A stretch of 64,000 bases of DNA from an uncultured Desulfatitalea sp. (GTDB lineage Bacteria > Desulfobacterota > Desulfobacteria > Desulfobacterales > Desulfosarcinaceae). The notes beneath the pieces are model-generated. The model made no database searches. It had not been told where the DNA came from and saw only the letters and a program-made list of their open reading frames with translations. Shown one piece after another: positions 37,301 through 46,566 of this stretch (position 1 is the first letter of the stretch; every line of letters starts with the position of its first letter). The stretch spans positions 60,967 to 124,966 of the forward strand of contig CALMNL010000015.1 in NCBI GenBank assembly GCA_937868765.1, written 5' to 3'. The position numbers were made by a program, and so were the translations under genes.

Positions 37301-37655
37301 CGTGCTCGCTGATATCGATATCGTTGCTGTTGAGGATATCTTTCATCAACGCCTTGAGCGCATCGGCCGCCTTCAGCAGTACGTTGATGATGTCGGGCGT
37401 GGGTATCATCTCCCGGCTGCGGATTTTCCCCAGGATGTTCTCCATTTCATGGGTCAGATCCTTGATGTTGGTAAGGCCCATGAAGCCAGCCCCGCCTTTT
37501 ATGGAATGGGCTGCGCGATAAACCTTGTTGACCAGCGCCTCGTCGATGTTGGCGCCGTTTTCCTCTATCGCCAGCAGGTCGGTTTCAATGCCTGCCAGAT
37601 GCTCCAGGGATTCTTCCAGATACATCTGCAAGGTTTCATCATTTTGAATGGTCAT
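34338..37655 (-). CDS. cheA: Hybrid CheA histidine kinase with two CheW-like domains and a receiver
   Basis: A 1105-residue kinase. The Hpt domain has AAHSIKGGAGF (His50). An Ala/Lys/Pro linker follows at about 130-165. The dimerisation and ATP domains run from about 365 to 610, with HLVRNAVDHGIE, DDGKGLD and GRGVGMDVVKTNLDQLGG. A first CheW-like domain begins near 615 and carries a low-complexity insert near 690-740. A second CheW-like domain starts near 835 (LLVFRSAENEQFAAPLSLVERI). A receiver ends the protein, with Asp1036 in VVTDIEMPKMD. Hybrid CheA of this kind often controls twitching or development rather than flagella; no flagellar gene is present here. It leads a cheA-cheW-cheB-cheR operon. 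Confidence 0.93.
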   Translation of the reverse strand: MTIQNDETLQMYLEESLEHLAGIETDLLAIEENGANIDEALVNKVYRAAHSIKGGAGFMGLTNIKDLTHEMENILGKIRSREMIPTPDIINVLLKAADALKALMKDILNSNDIDISEHVRALKAVLEASAAPKAKAAGNEEAASKKPKAAKPKKAPAATPPAPSAAGENFSLEFPNGQSALTVNLKTLTPMFQQGKCVYLVKMEVGAHIQDKGKSCKGVLEEMEQTGIILGANFDLRPSAELDAGWAPESPMVFLFATILKPADINVLFEIGEKLIFELRTDLSLYRLNGDPATAEASMPFEASSPSPALLPEAEPERIALDADDPEPIAEIAAQDQELTPEMACAALISSETGADRKATKLEAETSLRVHVSLLDQLMTLAGELVLSRNQLLQSMGSNDKRGSEVAGQRIDLITSELQEAIMLTRMQSIGNVFNKFPRVVRDLARTLGKQVELTLEGKDVELDKTIIEAIGDPLTHLVRNAVDHGIEPPDVRKRMGKNPVGKIFLKAYHEAGQVNIEISDDGKGLDGNKIAAKAVEKGRITEEQAKIMSIREKTNLIFLPGFSTAEKVTDVSGRGVGMDVVKTNLDQLGGLIDIDSEPGRGTTIRIKLPLTLAIIPCQIVVTGGERYAIPQVNLEELLRIPAEQVSKRIERVGNADVVRLRGNLLPLIRLAEIIGVESQYAHPESGETRSDRRKAIADRRSKKSPMISSQAPEADDAQEEKLDEGKYPQRSEGRRYHAASALNVVVVSTGTMKYGLVVDVLHDSEEIVVKPLGRDLKKCKGYAGATIMGDGRVALILDVANLAQMGGLSTVEGTARAAEVAESEREAVRASRDKQSLLVFRSAENEQFAAPLSLVERIEKIKRDDIEIVGGKRVIKYRGGSLPLFSIDQVATVQPLADQNNLLVIVFVVAGREIGLLAIGPVDALEANLNIDGTTLRQTGIMGSTIINEHTTLLVDIVELVETLNPQWFKASGKPKKVGGKAATILFAEDSSFFRNQVKASMEKEGFTVLEAEDGIIAWDLLQEKAEQISLVVTDIEMPKMDGFALTRKIKESPTYAHLPVIALTTLAGEEDILRGKAAGIDDYQIKLDREKLIKSIHGFLKAA

Positions 37656-37766
37656 TGGGGGGTACTCCTTTGAATCACCGTTCTATCAGTTCTATGGGTT
37701 GCGGCGCTTTTGACCGGAATCGGATCCAGTGAGGCCCGTCCACTCCTAACCCTATTTATCCGCAGC

Positions 37767-37795
37767 CGTATGAAAAACTTTAGAAGTGGTTTCAA
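37767..37795 (-). promoter_or_regulatory. Weak promoter candidate upstream of cheA
   Basis: On the minus strand TTGAAA (37790-37795) and CATACG (37767-37772) are 17 bases apart. The -35 fits well but the -10 is poor. It lies about 110 bases before the cheA start. This is only a weak pattern match. Confidence 0.22.
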
Positions 37796-37960
37796 TTGCG
37801 ACCCTTGAGAACCGGGTCCTGTGGCGGTACGATGCGTTCAATCCACCAAATAAATAGTTTATTCAATTGATTGAGAAATGCGAACCACCTTGAGGGGAGC
37901 CCCGAGGGAGAAAGCTGATCCATCCCCAGCCACCCTGGTCTCATTGCTGCCAATTGTAAT

Positions 37961-38034
37961 AGTGCCGAAACTTCGGGACGAAAGGTCCGCAAGGAGGCAC
38001 GGCGAGGCAGCGGGGTATCGACGGTTCACGCCTG
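37961..38034 (+). ncRNA. Candidate structured RNA, loosely like a c-di-GMP-I (GEMM) aptamer
   Basis: The plus strand has AGTGCCGAAACTTCGGGACG, then GAAAGGTCC, GGAGGCAC and GGCAGCGGGGTATCGACGG. GTGCC pairs with GGCAC around a GGAC/GTCC hairpin with a GAAA-type loop. The last segment recalls the GGTAGCGGGGTTACCGATGG end of known GEMM RNAs, and GGGACG recalls the core GGGACGCAAAG. The usual GCAAACC is missing, and no plus-strand gene lies downstream. It could be degenerate, antisense, or coincidence. Confidence 0.25.
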
Positions 38035-38079
38035 CATGGCCGCGCGCCAGATAGACGGCTGGATGGAAAGGTCTCTGTT

Positions 38080-38832
38080 TCAGAACGCCAGCTTGGCCTC
38101 CTCGATGGAGAACTTCGTGGGAATGGTGCTGGTCTCTTTGAATCCCTTCAACGCGGCCATCTGGCCTTCGTTGGCCACCAGGCAGAGGGCCAATTTGGCC
38201 CGTGCGCACAGATGGATGAGTCCCAGGATGGATTGGGCCGCGGTCATGTTCAGGTTTTCGACCTTACACAGGTTCAGGACCAGTTTGTGAACGCCGGCCC
38301 CACCCATCTGATTGATTTTCTGTTTGATCATCAGTTCGATCTCGGCGGCCCGATTGCCGGTAATTTTGGTCGGCAAATTGAAAATGACGACGTCGCCGTC
38401 CACGTTAAAGGCATCGCCGCTCTCGCCCTCGAATTGACCGCCGCCCAGTTCGATGCGCTCCTTCAAATCGGTGAGCACCAGTTTGACCCGTTCGATGAGC
38501 TGTTCGCCCTTGAAGGGTTTCACGATGTAGTCTTTGACGCCCAGTTTGACGATGTTCATCACGTTGTCGCGGCCCGATTCGGCCGTCAACATGATGACCT
38601 TGATCCCCTTGAGCGCTTCATTCTGCAGCATCTTGGTGAGCATCTCGATGCCGGTCATGACCGGCATGGTGATGTCCAGAATGATCAGATCGGGCCTGAC
38701 CTGGGCCGCAAGGGCCAGGCCGTCCCGACCGTTTTCGGCCTCGAACAGCTCGCATTCGTAGCCTTTGAAGGCATTCTTGACGATCATGCGAATCGTCCGG
38801 CTGTCATCCACCGTCAATATCTTATGCGCCAT
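38080..38832 (-). CDS. Receiver-STAS fusion regulator
   Basis: A 250-residue protein. The N-terminal receiver (ILTVDDSRTIRMIVKNAF; phosphoacceptor in LIILDITMPVMTG; KPF motif) is followed from about 135 by a STAS-like domain (VVIFNLPTKITGNRAAEIE, then KLVLNLCKVENLNMTAAQSILG). STAS domains read protein or nucleotide signals, so this looks like a phosphorylation-controlled partner switch. ATG 38832 with GGAG upstream is the start. It lies upstream of cheA on the same strand, separated by 424 bases, and is a likely target of that kinase. Confidence 0.85.
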   Translation of the reverse strand: MAHKILTVDDSRTIRMIVKNAFKGYECELFEAENGRDGLALAAQVRPDLIILDITMPVMTGIEMLTKMLQNEALKGIKVIMLTAESGRDNVMNIVKLGVKDYIVKPFKGEQLIERVKLVLTDLKERIELGGGQFEGESGDAFNVDGDVVIFNLPTKITGNRAAEIELMIKQKINQMGGAGVHKLVLNLCKVENLNMTAAQSILGLIHLCARAKLALCLVANEGQMAALKGFKETSTIPTKFSIEEAKLAF

Positions 38833-38999
38833 GTCACTCTCCAAAGTCGAAATGCTGTCGAGCCGTATTCACCACATGCGCCTCGACGGCTTATGTGGCT
38901 CAAATATCGGCATAATCCAGGCGTACTTTAGAGATTCACAGATGTTTGACCCGAATTGTTGCGATGTCGTTCAAATGTAACCGAACGCGACCCTGAAAG

Positions 39000-40796
39000 T
39001 CAGAAGTAGTACCAGATGGTTTCGTAATCGCTGGTGTCTTCACCGGCTTCCTTCAGCCGGTCGAGATAGTCGAGGATGGGAACATCCTGACCGATATGGG
39101 TTGTCATGGTCTTGGAAATGTTTTTCTCCCAGGGGTGGAACTCGTACAGCCGGGCTCCGTCAGGGAGAATGGAGATCAAGTCATGGTGTTGTCTTGCCCG
39201 CAGGTAGTTCTTGCCCATGCCCGGCACGTTGTAGACCGCCTCATCGGTGCGTTCCATTCCGGGAAGCATGCGGGCTTCTTCCTTTTGCTCCTGCAATAGA
39301 CGCGCGATGGGCGTGCGGTATTCGAAGGTTTCCTCTTTGCCTTTGGTGTTGAAGCTGTAGTAGGGCTCGATGCCGATGCGGGCGAGGATACGGCGGAGCA
39401 AAGCAGCTTCGAAGCGTCTGGATATATAGAAGGTGTAGACCAGTTGATTGAAGATCGGGATGCCCCTGGTCTTGAGTCTTTCCACCGCTGCCACGGTCTC
39501 CGGAGTAATTTCATAGGGATGTTGAATATGGGTGACCACGCAGACCTGACGCCGGCCTGGTATCCTGAACCCGGCCAGTATGTCCGCCATCCTTTCAGTG
39601 ATGCGCATGGGCGACGTGACCAGGGTTCGGGTGCCGACCCGGATGCGCTCCACATGCGGGATGGCGGCGACTCCGGAGATGATGCGCTCGAAGTCGTCAT
39701 CCGCCATGCCCAAGGGATCACCGCCGGTGATCAGAACTTCATGGATGGCCGGGTGCCGTTCGATCCATTCCAGGGCGGTCCTGATTTGCCTTTCGGAGGC
39801 CAGAGCCCCGTCGCCCATGGCGTCGTCGATTTCCCAGTTGCGTTGGCAGTAGACGCAAATTTGGGGGCAGGTGTTGAAGGGTTTAAAGATGCAGATGGAT
39901 GGATATCTCCGAGTGATAAGATGGACCGGCGACGTGTCGGCCTCGCGCATGAAATCCAGGCAGGATCGCAAATTCGGATCGTGGCGCGCCATTTCGCGTA
40001 CATAACTTTCCGGCGGGATGACCTGGGCCCGGATGGCCCGGTCCTTGCCGGCGGCGGGGTCATCATCCATGAGCGACAGATAGTAAGGCGTGATGCCGAA
40101 TGGCAATTTGGCTTGACGCGCCTTTTGAATGGCGATGTACTCCCGAGGGCTGAGATGGAGCAGCTGCGAGATTTGTTCCGGATCCTTGAGCACATTGCGA
40201 TACTGCCAGCGCCAATCTTGCCATTCGTCAGACGAGGCACCGAGGGCGCGCTGAATACGCACCCGTCGGGCACGGCGGGCCTCGATGGCATCCGGGTCCA
40301 GACCATTGGCATAGCGGGCCATGCGCAACTGGATCTCTCCTGAAAGGCTATCGAGCTGCTTGCTGCGCTCGATGGCCGCCTCACGCCCTTGTAAATCGAT
40401 GGCCGCAAGGTGATAATCGGCATAACGGGTCCGATGCCCTTTACCCTGGAGTCCCAGGAAGAGGTGCATGATATCGGCGATGAAAGCCGGGGTGAGATCC
40501 GATCGTGTATGTCCATTGCATAGATCGAAAAGCGCCTGGGCCACCGAGAACCCGGCCTTGTCATCGGAACGGCGCGTAAAGATCAGTTTGAGAGCTTGGG
40601 CGCAATCCCGCACCCGAATGATGGTTCCCTCCGAATAGGCCTCATAATCGCTGAAGGTTTCATATTGCATCAGGTTGGTCCAGTTGCTGATCTGGAGCCG
40701 GAAAGCATCGACGTCCGCTGATTGCTGCGCCAGTTCAAAGAGCTGGGGGACACTTTGTTGGAGATGTTCCGGCGTATACTTGGCTGGATCGAACAT
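39000..40796 (-). CDS. KamA-family radical SAM protein (lysine 2,3-aminomutase-like)
   Basis: A 598-residue protein. CPQICVYC gives the radical SAM CxxxCxxC cluster at Cys310, 314 and 317. GGDPLGMADDDFERII, THIQHPYEI and a C-terminal PGMGK matching the PLP-lysine motif of lysine 2,3-aminomutase (Lys529) place it in the KamA family. The first 250 residues are a helical extension not found in short KamA. It starts at ATG 40796 with AGGAGG upstream. It is a single gene after the frd terminator. The substrate is unknown; lysine, glutamate or an epimerised residue are possible. Confidence 0.85.
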   Translation of the reverse strand: MFDPAKYTPEHLQQSVPQLFELAQQSADVDAFRLQISNWTNLMQYETFSDYEAYSEGTIIRVRDCAQALKLIFTRRSDDKAGFSVAQALFDLCNGHTRSDLTPAFIADIMHLFLGLQGKGHRTRYADYHLAAIDLQGREAAIERSKQLDSLSGEIQLRMARYANGLDPDAIEARRARRVRIQRALGASSDEWQDWRWQYRNVLKDPEQISQLLHLSPREYIAIQKARQAKLPFGITPYYLSLMDDDPAAGKDRAIRAQVIPPESYVREMARHDPNLRSCLDFMREADTSPVHLITRRYPSICIFKPFNTCPQICVYCQRNWEIDDAMGDGALASERQIRTALEWIERHPAIHEVLITGGDPLGMADDDFERIISGVAAIPHVERIRVGTRTLVTSPMRITERMADILAGFRIPGRRQVCVVTHIQHPYEITPETVAAVERLKTRGIPIFNQLVYTFYISRRFEAALLRRILARIGIEPYYSFNTKGKEETFEYRTPIARLLQEQKEEARMLPGMERTDEAVYNVPGMGKNYLRARQHHDLISILPDGARLYEFHPWEKNISKTMTTHIGQDVPILDYLDRLKEAGEDTSDYETIWYYF

Positions 40797-40872
40797 GGAG
40801 GACCTCCTGATTGCGATATTTCTTTGTCGAATCAATAGACAAAGACGATTCCCCGATCAATGGCCAGCGGGG

Positions 40873-40912
40873 AAAAAAAAGACACCTTCCTTGCCGAATT
40901 CGGCAAGGAAGG
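40873..40912 (-). terminator. Terminator of frdC-frdA-frdB
   Basis: A perfect palindrome at 40885-40912 (CCTTCCTTGCCGAA and its complement) is followed on the minus strand by GTG and TCTTTTTTTT. It lies 25 bases after the frdB stop. This is a strong intrinsic terminator. Confidence 0.9.
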
Positions 40913-40937
40913 GGAGTAGGTTAAAATCCTGCAACAG

Positions 40938-41698
40938 CTATTTTATGGAAGAGCCGAAGCTGGCTTTAAAGAATTCGCGGTTGAGCCGGGCAATGTTGGA
41001 AATGGAAATACCTTTCGGGCATTCGGCTTCGCATTCGGTTTCGTTGCCGCAGTTGCCGAATCCCAGGCGATCCATGGCCCGCACCATGGCCAGGGCACGG
41101 CGGGCAGCTTCGGGACGACCCTGGGGCAGCAATGCAAATTGGGAGACCTTGGCGCTGACGAACAGCATGGCCGAGGCATTGGGGCAGGCGGCGACACAGG
41201 CGCCGCAGCCGATGCATTGGGCCGCATCCATGGCCAGTTCGGCCCTCTCCTGGGGAACCGGCAGATTGTTGGCATCCTGAGCGCCGCCGGCATTCACCGA
41301 GATGAAGCCGCCCGCCTGGATGATCTGGTCGAATGCGCTGCGGTCCACGGCCAGATCTTTGATCACTTTGAAGGCCATGGCCCGGAAGGGCTCGATGGCG
41401 ATGGTATCGCCGTCGTTGAAGTGGCGCATATGCAACTGGCAAAGGGTCGTTCCCTTGAGGGCTCCGTGGGGGCGGCCGTTGACCACTGCGCCACACATAC
41501 CGCAGATGCCTTCGCGGCAGTCATGGTCGAAAGCGATGGGTTCCTTGCCCTCTGTCGTCATTTTTTCGTTGACCACATCGAGCATCTCCAAAAAAGACAT
41601 TTCCGTGGAGATCTGCGGCGCAGCGATGGTTTCGAAATGGCCCTTTTCTTTCTGGTTTTTCTGGCGCCAGACCTTTAGGGTGAGATTGATATGCTTGC

Positions 41699-41702
<4 letters not shown>
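40938..41702 (-). CDS. frdB: Fumarate reductase/succinate dehydrogenase iron-sulfur subunit
   Basis: A 254-residue protein. The [2Fe-2S] motif [12 protein letters not shown] (Cys62, 67, 70, with Cys88) lies in the N-terminal ferredoxin domain. [13 protein letters not shown] and [15 protein letters not shown] hold the [4Fe-4S] and [3Fe-4S] ligands. The subunit wires electrons between FrdA and the quinone in FrdC. It overlaps the frdA stop by four bases and ends before a strong terminator. Direction (succinate oxidation or fumarate reduction) cannot be read from sequence. Confidence 0.95.
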
Positions 41703-43612
<1,910 letters not shown>

Positions 43613-43634
43613 GGGACTTCCTTTCTATTCTTGT

Positions 43635-44276
43635 TTAGGCACTGATGGAGATAAAAATGGGCAACAGACCGAAGCCAAGCCCGACCAGCAGAGCGAAGAG
43701 AATGCTCAAGGTCCGGATGGTCGGCATGTATTTCGGATGGTTGGCGCCCACTGTCTGAAAGGCGCTCCAGAATCCATGGCTGACATGCACGGCGACCACC
43801 ACCATGGCGATGACATACAGTATCACATAGAGCGGACTGGCGAAGGCAGCGGAAACGATGTCGTAGATGGTGGTTTGGCTTTTGTCCACGAAGTGGAAAT
43901 TAAGCAGATGGAAGATGACGAAGGCCAGCACCAATACACCCGTGTAAGGCATGGTGGCCGATCCGAGGGTGCGCCCGCCGGCACTTTTATTGATCTGGTA
44001 TCTTTGGGGGCGGGCCTGAAAGTTTTGGTAAAAGAGCGTGAGGCCGGTGATGATATGAATCAGGGCGAAAAGGACCATGCCCCATTCGGCCACGACGAGC
44101 AATTTGCCCAGAGAGTGCAGGTGGGCGGCATAACTGTTGAAGGAATCGCTGCCGCCGTAGAGGGTCAGGTTGCCGGCCAGGTGGACGGCGAGAAAAAAAC
44201 AAAAGAAGAATCCCGTGATGGCCATCAGCAGTTTTTTGCCGATGGACGAGGCGAACGTTGCCGCCAACCAGTTCAT
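43635..44276 (-). CDS. frdC: Complex II cytochrome b membrane anchor
   Basis: A 213-residue membrane protein with about five helices (for example LLMAITGFFFCFFLAVHLAG and YVILYVIAMVVVAVHVSHG). The His residues in HLAGN, HIITG, HLLNFHF and HVSHGF are the likely diheme ligands, as in the single-subunit cytochrome b of type B complex II. It anchors FrdA and FrdB and holds the quinone site. It is the first gene of the frdC-frdA-frdB operon. Confidence 0.93.
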   Translation of the reverse strand: MNWLAATFASSIGKKLLMAITGFFFCFFLAVHLAGNLTLYGGSDSFNSYAAHLHSLGKLLVVAEWGMVLFALIHIITGLTLFYQNFQARPQRYQINKSAGGRTLGSATMPYTGVLVLAFVIFHLLNFHFVDKSQTTIYDIVSAAFASPLYVILYVIAMVVVAVHVSHGFWSAFQTVGANHPKYMPTIRTLSILFALLVGLGFGLLPIFISISA

Positions 44277-44460
44277 AGGTGCCTCCGCTATTTGGTTTTT
44301 GTGTCCGGCCGCTGGTGGGTCTTGAACCGTTTGATGCTAAGGAACAATTAACTGAAAACCGCGTGTAACCATGTGCCGTCGTCCGCCCATAACCGACGGT
44401 GGGATCCCTCGCCAGCCAGGGAGGGAAAGAAAAGAAACCTATGGAACTAGTGCGAGTGTG

Positions 44461-45009
44461 TCAAGAAAAAAGTCTCAGCCACCATTGATCCCTGGGGGTG
44501 CGCAGCAACTCCAGGGCCAGATCTTTGGCGGTCTGGGTTTTCAGCCGCTGTACCACATGGGGCAGCCACTGCTGGGGTGATTGATAGCCGAGGTCCTGCA
44601 GCGATTTCAGATCCACCAGAAGGGCCAACTGGTCCGCATCGCGGGCCAGCTTGGCTTCCAGCGTATCGCCGGCATTGAACTCCGATAACAATGATTCGAT
44701 TTGCGCACCGAACGGCAACCCTGACAGGGCATCGGCCAAGGCCGCTGTTTCGTCTGTTTGAACATATCTCTTTTGGACATAGTTCATATCGCCGAGGCGC
44801 GCTTCGGGCAGATCATGAAACAGGCAAAGGGTCAGCAGTCGTTCTGCATCGGCCTGGGGCTCCAGTTTGGCTAGTACAAAGGCGATAAGCGTCGCTGCGT
44901 AAACGTGTTCGGCCACCGATTCGCGGCCGGCGCCCAGAAACTGGTAACCGCTGCGCGGGATTTGTTTAAGGAACAGGGCTTCGAAAATGAAGTTGGAAAT
45001 GCCTTTCAT
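44461..45009 (-). CDS. HD-domain phosphohydrolase (YfbR-like)
   Basis: A 182-residue soluble protein. AGRESVAEHVYAATLIAFVL and LLTLCLFHDLPEARLGD give the HD motif, with a first His in AEH, HD in FHDLPE, and a later DADQLALLVD that supplies the last metal-binding Asp. This is the layout of the HD_3/YfbR (5'-deoxynucleotidase) family. ATG 45009 with AGGAG upstream is chosen over a longer frame that starts at 45057. It lies upstream of frdC on the same strand, with a 184-base gap. Nucleotide salvage is the likely role. Confidence 0.82.
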   Translation of the reverse strand: MKGISNFIFEALFLKQIPRSGYQFLGAGRESVAEHVYAATLIAFVLAKLEPQADAERLLTLCLFHDLPEARLGDMNYVQKRYVQTDETAALADALSGLPFGAQIESLLSEFNAGDTLEAKLARDADQLALLVDLKSLQDLGYQSPQQWLPHVVQRLKTQTAKDLALELLRTPRDQWWLRLFS

Positions 45010-45137
45010 GGGAACTCCTATGTACCTCGAATACAGGAGGAATATGTCATCCTGCATGTCGGTAAGGTTTTAATCGACGGGGACCTTATCAGAGGCAGGT
45101 CGCGCTGTCACTTCATTCATGAATATAATCAATTATC

Positions 45138-45164
45138 TTGACACATATTTCCCGTTTGTATAAT
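45138..45164 (+). promoter_or_regulatory. Candidate sigma-70 promoter of the tol-pal operon
   Basis: TTGACA at 45138-45143 and TATAAT at 45159-45164 are both perfect consensus boxes, although the spacer is 15 bases, shorter than the usual 17. The region is AT-rich. Transcription would begin near 45171, about 210 bases before tolQ. It is the best promoter match in the window. Confidence 0.6.
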
Positions 45165-45180
45165 TTACGCGTTCGAATCA

Positions 45181-45330
45181 ATGGAGTCCTCATTCAAGCC
45201 GGCCCCAATGGGTGAACATGTTCAGATTCCGGGTAGAGGAGTTAAGTCTTCCACAGTTAAAGAGATCTCGCCGATTGTTAAAGTAAGACTCCCGGAAAAA
45301 AGCAGAAATGTAAAAATGATGGAGTTTTGA
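45181..45330 (+). CDS. Possible 49-residue ORF in the tol-pal leader
   Basis: An ATG at 45181 opens 49 codons ending in TGA at 45328-45330. The peptide is basic and Ser/Lys-rich, with no domain known to me (it starts MESSFKPAPMGEH). It begins only about ten bases after the predicted transcription start, so it would be nearly leaderless, and no ribosome site is visible. It may be a leader peptide or a chance frame. Confidence 0.25.
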   Translation: MESSFKPAPMGEHVQIPGRGVKSSTVKEISPIVKVRLPEKSRNVKMMEF

Positions 45331-45379
45331 AATATGGCACGCCCGTGACGGCGGGCAATCATTGCAGGAGAGTGGCGAT

Positions 45380-46099
45380 ATGATGCAGTCCGAGATCGAT
45401 ATTATCCAGATCATCAGCAATGCCGGTTTCATGGTGAAAGGCATTTTGCTGCTGCTGTTGTTTTTTTCGGTGACCTCATGGGCCATCATCATTATAAAAT
45501 GGCGTTACATCCACCGCGCTTTTCAGGAGTCTAACCGCTTCATCGAATATTTCTGGAAGAGCCGGGATCTGGCCAGCGCTTATGCCAAAGCCAAACAGTT
45601 GGACGGTTGCCCCGTGGCCCGCATTTTTCGAATTGGATATGTCGAACTCAAAAAGATCAGCCAGTCTTCCCGCGGTGCAGACGCCGGCGAAGATGTGTCC
45701 GGCGCCATGACCGGCCGCATCTCCGGTGCCGACAATGTAAAGAGAGCCCTGCGCAGGGCGATTACCAGCGAAACTACGCGTATGACCCAGATGGTGCCTT
45801 TTTTGGCCACCACGGGCAACACCACCCCCTTTATCGGGTTGTTCGGCACCGTATGGGGCATCATGAGTTCGTTCCATGGCATCGGATTGCGCGGTTCAGC
45901 CAGCCTGGCCGTCGTCGCGCCCGGTATTTCCGAGGCGCTGATCGCCACGGCCGCCGGCCTGGCGGTGGCGATTCCTGCGGTGATCGCCTTCAACTATTTT
46001 ATGCAAAAAATCAGAGTGGTGGAGTCGGAACTGATCAGTTTTTCGGCCGACTTTCTCAATATCATCGACCGGGACATTCTGACCGGCGCGCATAGTTAA
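45380..46099 (+). CDS. tolQ: TolQ, proton channel subunit of the Tol-Pal system
   Basis: A 239-residue inner membrane protein with three helices: GFMVKGILLLLLFFSVTSWAIII near the N-terminus, and a pair around FLATTGNTTPFIGLFGTVWGIM and AATAAGLAVAIPAVIAFNYF. GNTTPFIGLFGTVWGIM is the MotA/TolQ/ExbB signature. TolQ and TolR use the proton gradient to drive outer membrane invagination at division. GGAGAG lies upstream of ATG 45380; a TTG at 45362 is less likely. It is the first gene of the tol-pal operon. Confidence 0.94.
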   Translation: MMQSEIDIIQIISNAGFMVKGILLLLLFFSVTSWAIIIIKWRYIHRAFQESNRFIEYFWKSRDLASAYAKAKQLDGCPVARIFRIGYVELKKISQSSRGADAGEDVSGAMTGRISGADNVKRALRRAITSETTRMTQMVPFLATTGNTTPFIGLFGTVWGIMSSFHGIGLRGSASLAVVAPGISEALIATAAGLAVAIPAVIAFNYFMQKIRVVESELISFSADFLNIIDRDILTGAHS

Positions 46100-46124
46100 C
46101 CGGTCGACCCAAGGATGGTGCCTT

Positions 46125-46556
46125 ATGGCAATGGAAACCAATACGGATCGTCTGATGTCGGATATCAACGTCACCCCCTTTGTGGACGTGATGCTGGTCC
46201 TTTTGATTATTTTCATGGTAACGGCCCCCATGATGATGCAGGGTGTGGATGTGGCGCTGCCCGAAGCCACGGCAAAACCATTGGAGAGCCAGAAGGAAAA
46301 CCTGGTGATCACCGTCGACAAGGATCAACAGGTGCATATCAACGACTTTGCCGTTGAACCGGACTACTTGAGGGAGAAGCTTGCCAAGATCCTCGAGAAC
46401 CGGAGCGACCGTGAAGTATACTTCAAGGCCGACAAAGACGTCCCTTACGGCATGGTGGCCAAGGTGATGGCCGAGATCAAGGCCGCCGGCGTAGAAAAGC
46501 TGGGTATGGTCACCGTCCCGGCGGAAGAAGATGCACGCCGGGAGCAAAAAAAATAA
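46125..46556 (+). CDS. tolR: TolR, proton channel subunit of the Tol-Pal system
   Basis: A 143-residue protein with a short cytoplasmic N-terminus, one membrane helix with the conserved Asp (INVTPFVDVMLVLLIIFMV) and a periplasmic ExbD/TolR domain (VITVDKDQQVHIND). The Asp in FVDVML takes part in proton flow with TolQ. GGATGGTG precedes ATG 46125. It is followed by the TolA/TonB-like gene, whose start overlaps or lies ten bases past its stop. Confidence 0.93.
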   Translation: MAMETNTDRLMSDINVTPFVDVMLVLLIIFMVTAPMMMQGVDVALPEATAKPLESQKENLVITVDKDQQVHINDFAVEPDYLREKLAKILENRSDREVYFKADKDVPYGMVAKVMAEIKAAGVEKLGMVTVPAEEDARREQKK

Positions 46557-46566
46557 GCATCCGGGA

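Larger units (their letters stand above)
37656..38079. other. 424-base region without a gene between cheA and the REC-STAS gene
   Basis: I see no convincing protein gene here. The cheA ribosome site (AAGGAG) lies just upstream of its ATG on the minus strand. The part at about 37961-38034 is GC-rich and can fold, and is listed separately as a possible structured RNA. Confidence 0.5.
45010..45379. other. 370-base region without an established gene between the HD gene and tolQ
   Basis: It holds the start region of the HD gene on the minus strand and, on the plus strand, the candidate tol promoter (45138-45164), a possible 49-residue ORF (45181-45330), and a GC-rich inverted stretch GCCCGTGACGGCGGGC close to tolQ. 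No other feature was seen. Confidence 0.6.
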
